This document shows positions 4,767 to 6,243 of a stretch of 6,243 nt of DNA, piece after piece. A program made the translations under genes and the position numbers. The notes below the pieces were generated by a model, which was not told the DNA's origin, did no database searches, and was given only the letters and a program-made list of their open reading frames with translations. Position 1 is the stretch's first letter. Each line of letters starts with the position of its first letter. The DNA is from 66-474 sp035277545. Its GTDB lineage: Bacteria > Pseudomonadota > Gammaproteobacteria > Xanthomonadales > Rhodanobacteraceae. Location: the NCBI GenBank assembly GCA_035277545.1, contig DATEKI010000182.1:1-6243 (forward strand), written 5' to 3'.

Positions 4767-5702
4767 ATGGCGAACGCCACATCCGCTCTCGCAGGGGCGT
4801 TGCCCGACCTCAACGATCTGTATTTCTTCGCGGCGGTGGTCGAGCATGGCGGTTTCTCCGCCGCGAGCCGTGCACTCAACGTGCCGAAATCCCGCCTGAG
4901 CAAGCGCGTGTCGCAGCTGGAGGACGGCCTCGGCGTGCGCCTGCTGCAACGGACCACACGCAAGTTCGTGGTGACCGAAGCCGGCGAACGGTTCTACCGG
5001 CATTGCCAGGCGATGCTGGCAGAAGCGCGCGCCGCCACCGAGGACGTGGCCGCGCTGCGCGGCGAGCCCAGTGGGCTGGTGCGATTGAGTTGCCCGGTGT
5101 CACTGGCACAGAGCCTGCTCGCCCCGTTGCTGCCGCAATTCATGCAGCGTTATCCGCAGGTGCAGCTGCGGGTATTTTCCAGCAACCGGCGGGTGGACGT
5201 GGTCGGAGAAGGTTACGACATCGCCATCCGCGTGCGCGACAAGCTCGACAGCGACGCGGAACTGGTGGCGCGCAGCTTCGGCCCCAAGCGGGTGGTGCTG
5301 GTCGCGAGTCCGGCGTTCCTCGCGGAACATGGCGAGCCGCGCAACCCGCAGGACCTGTCCGCGCTGCCGGTGCTCAGCATCTTCGAGCAGGAGGGCGAGC
5401 AGGCCTGGGAGCTGTATGACCGCGCCTGTGCGAAGACGATCGTGCCGGTGCGGCCGCGCCTGGTCAGCGGCGAATTCCGGGTGCTGATCGAGGCGGCCAT
5501 GCAGGACATCGGGATCGCCTGGGTTCCGGAACAATCCTGCATCGAGGAACTTCGCGATGGCCGCCTGCGCGTGGTGTTGCCGGAATGGGGACTGCCACAA
5601 GGCATCCTGCACATCGTCTATCCGAGCCGTCGCGGGATGTTGCCGGCGGTGCGCGCGCTTGTGGATTTCCTTGCCGAAGCGTTCGAGCACGAACCCGGTT
5701 GA
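4767..5702 (+). CDS. LysR-family transcriptional regulator
   Basis: A 311-residue LysR-type regulator of usual length. The N-terminal winged helix-turn-helix spans about residues 15-75: LNDLYFFAAVVEHGGFSAAS, then the recognition helix region VPKSRLSKRVSQLEDGLGV, then LLQRTTRKFVVTEAG. The rest is a periplasmic-binding-protein-like effector domain (about 100-300), including LVRLSCPVSLAQSLLAPLLP and the YDIAIRVRD segment common in the CrgA-like subgroup. It is transcribed away from azoR. From established LysR practice, it most likely binds the shared gap, represses itself and activates or represses azoR in response to an electrophile or quinone. The ligand is not deducible. The start at ATG 4767 is supported by CGGAG. 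No terminator is seen before the next gene, 71 bases on. A specific symbol is not assigned because this subfamily has many paralogues. Confidence 0.95.
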   Translation: MANATSALAGALPDLNDLYFFAAVVEHGGFSAASRALNVPKSRLSKRVSQLEDGLGVRLLQRTTRKFVVTEAGERFYRHCQAMLAEARAATEDVAALRGEPSGLVRLSCPVSLAQSLLAPLLPQFMQRYPQVQLRVFSSNRRVDVVGEGYDIAIRVRDKLDSDAELVARSFGPKRVVLVASPAFLAEHGEPRNPQDLSALPVLSIFEQEGEQAWELYDRACAKTIVPVRPRLVSGEFRVLIEAAMQDIGIAWVPEQSCIEELRDGRLRVVLPEWGLPQGILHIVYPSRRGMLPAVRALVDFLAEAFEHEPG

Positions 5703-5728
5703 GCGATGGAGGGCAGGTCCCTGCAGCG

Positions 5729-5737
5729 TGCTACCAT
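5729..5737 (+). promoter_or_regulatory. Possible extended -10 element for the aminotransferase gene
   Basis: TGCTACCAT reads as TGN plus a TATAAT-like TACCAT, 36 bases before ATG 5774. No convincing -35 is seen, which is tolerated for extended -10 promoters. A small dyad GCAGG-TC-CCTGC (5713-5724) lies just upstream. This is a weak prediction; cotranscription from lysR is the alternative. Confidence 0.3.
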
Positions 5738-5773
5738 CGCGCGATTCCCGGCCGTCCAAACGGAATGACGTGC

Positions 5774-6243
5774 ATGCAAATTGAAACGAAACTTCCCAAG
5801 GTCGGCACCACGATCTTCACGGTGATGAGCCAGCTGGCGCTGGAGCACAAGGCGGTGAACCTGGGGCAGGGCTTTCCCGACTTCGAGACGCCGGCCACCT
5901 TGCGCGACGCGTTGACCCGCGCGATGACCGAGGGACGCAATCAATACGCGCCGATGAGCGGCATCCCGAAGTTGCGCGAGCAGATCGCGTTGCAGGTGGA
6001 CCGCCTGTATGGGCGCCGCATCAGCGCCGACACGGAAGTGACGGTGACCTCGGGCGCGACCGAAGCGATCTTCGCGGCGATCGCCTGCGCGGTGCACGCG
6101 GGCGACGAGGTGATCGTGCTCGATCCCTGCTACGACTGCTACGAACCCGCGATCGCGCTGGCCGGCGGCAAGACCGTGCACGTGCCGTTGCGCCTGCCGG
6201 ACTTCAGCGTGGACTGGCAGCGCGTGCGCGACGAGATCACGCC
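5774..6243 (+). CDS. ybdL: Methionine aminotransferase (YbdL-like), 3'-truncated
   Basis: The first 156 residues of a fold-type I, PLP-dependent aminotransferase; relatives are about 385 residues, so the rest lies beyond the window. Closest in kind to E. coli YbdL, which transaminates methionine (also His and Phe) with 2-oxo acids and is linked to salvage of 2-oxo-4-methylthiobutanoate. Seen: KLPKVGTTIFTVMS (residues 6-19), NLGQGFPDFETP (29-40, substrate-side loop), NQYAPMSGIPKLRE (56-69), VTSGATEAIFAAI (91-103, PLP phosphate site) and DPCYDCYEPAIALAGG (from 117). The catalytic lysine lies downstream and is not visible. ATG 5774 is preferred over in-frame ATG 5765: family similarity begins at 5774, and ACGGA (5760-5764) sits 9 bases before it, while it abuts ATG 5765. 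Two Cys replace the Ser residues I recall in the DPSYDSY segment. Confidence 0.92.
   Translation, partial: MQIETKLPKVGTTIFTVMSQLALEHKAVNLGQGFPDFETPATLRDALTRAMTEGRNQYAPMSGIPKLREQIALQVDRLYGRRISADTEVTVTSGATEAIFAAIACAVHAGDEVIVLDPCYDCYEPAIALAGGKTVHVPLRLPDFSVDWQRVRDEIT

Noticed and set aside
4668..5003. N-terminal extension of azoR in the same open frame
   Set aside because: It overlaps the divergent regulator, lacks AzoR similarity and ignores the well-placed AAGGA before GTG 4667.
4739..5419. 226-codon + strand frame overlapping the LysR gene
   Set aside because: It is an out-of-frame shadow with Arg/Ala-rich composition; the LysR frame has the complete conserved domain pattern.
5618..6181. 187-codon - strand frame opposite the aminotransferase start
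   Set aside because: It is antisense to clear YbdL-type motifs and its translation is low-complexity His/Arg-rich.

Overview
This GC-rich window looks like ordinary chromosome from a gammaproteobacterium, most likely of the Xanthomonadales/Lysobacterales (Xanthomonas-Lysobacter-Rhodanobacter type). That placement is inferred from base composition, the protein sequences and the style of the intergenic repeats. All genes lie on the + strand except one azoreductase.

Layout. The window opens inside serS (seryl-tRNA synthetase; about 35 N-terminal codons are missing), which ends at 1176. A palindromic intergenic repeat of the 'ATTCCGGCGCAAGCCGGAA' type follows at 1209-1303. Next come two tRNA-Ser(UGA)-like sequences. 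The first (1317-1388) is normal up to the T-loop and then stops, replaced by a 137-base stretch rich in hairpins. The second (1526-1615) is complete and encodes its own CCA. An FdhF/YdeP-family molybdopterin oxidoreductase begins only 49 bases after that tRNA and runs to 3959. A 126-base gap made of inverted, hairpin-forming repeat material separates it from a convergent azoR-type FMN-dependent NADH-azoreductase/quinone reductase (4086-4667, - strand). A LysR-family regulator (4767-5702, + strand) is divergent from azoR across a 99-base gap that contains dyads. After 71 bases, the 5' part of a YbdL-like methionine aminotransferase starts at 5774 and runs off the window.

How the parts fit. serS sits next to tRNA-Ser genes, so the enzyme and its substrate RNA are neighbours. 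The divergent lysR/azoR pair has the classical LysR-regulator/target arrangement; azoR is probably the target, induced by quinones or electrophiles. YdeP relatives are linked to acid resistance in enterobacteria, so the middle of the window may be loosely stress- and redox-related, but nothing in the sequence ties these genes into one pathway.

I saw no convincing new multi-gene system. The least expected feature is the tRNA-Ser gene broken exactly in its T-loop, with a palindrome at the breakpoint and a structured insert between the broken and the intact tRNA. No CRISPR array, transposase, integrase or rRNA was seen.
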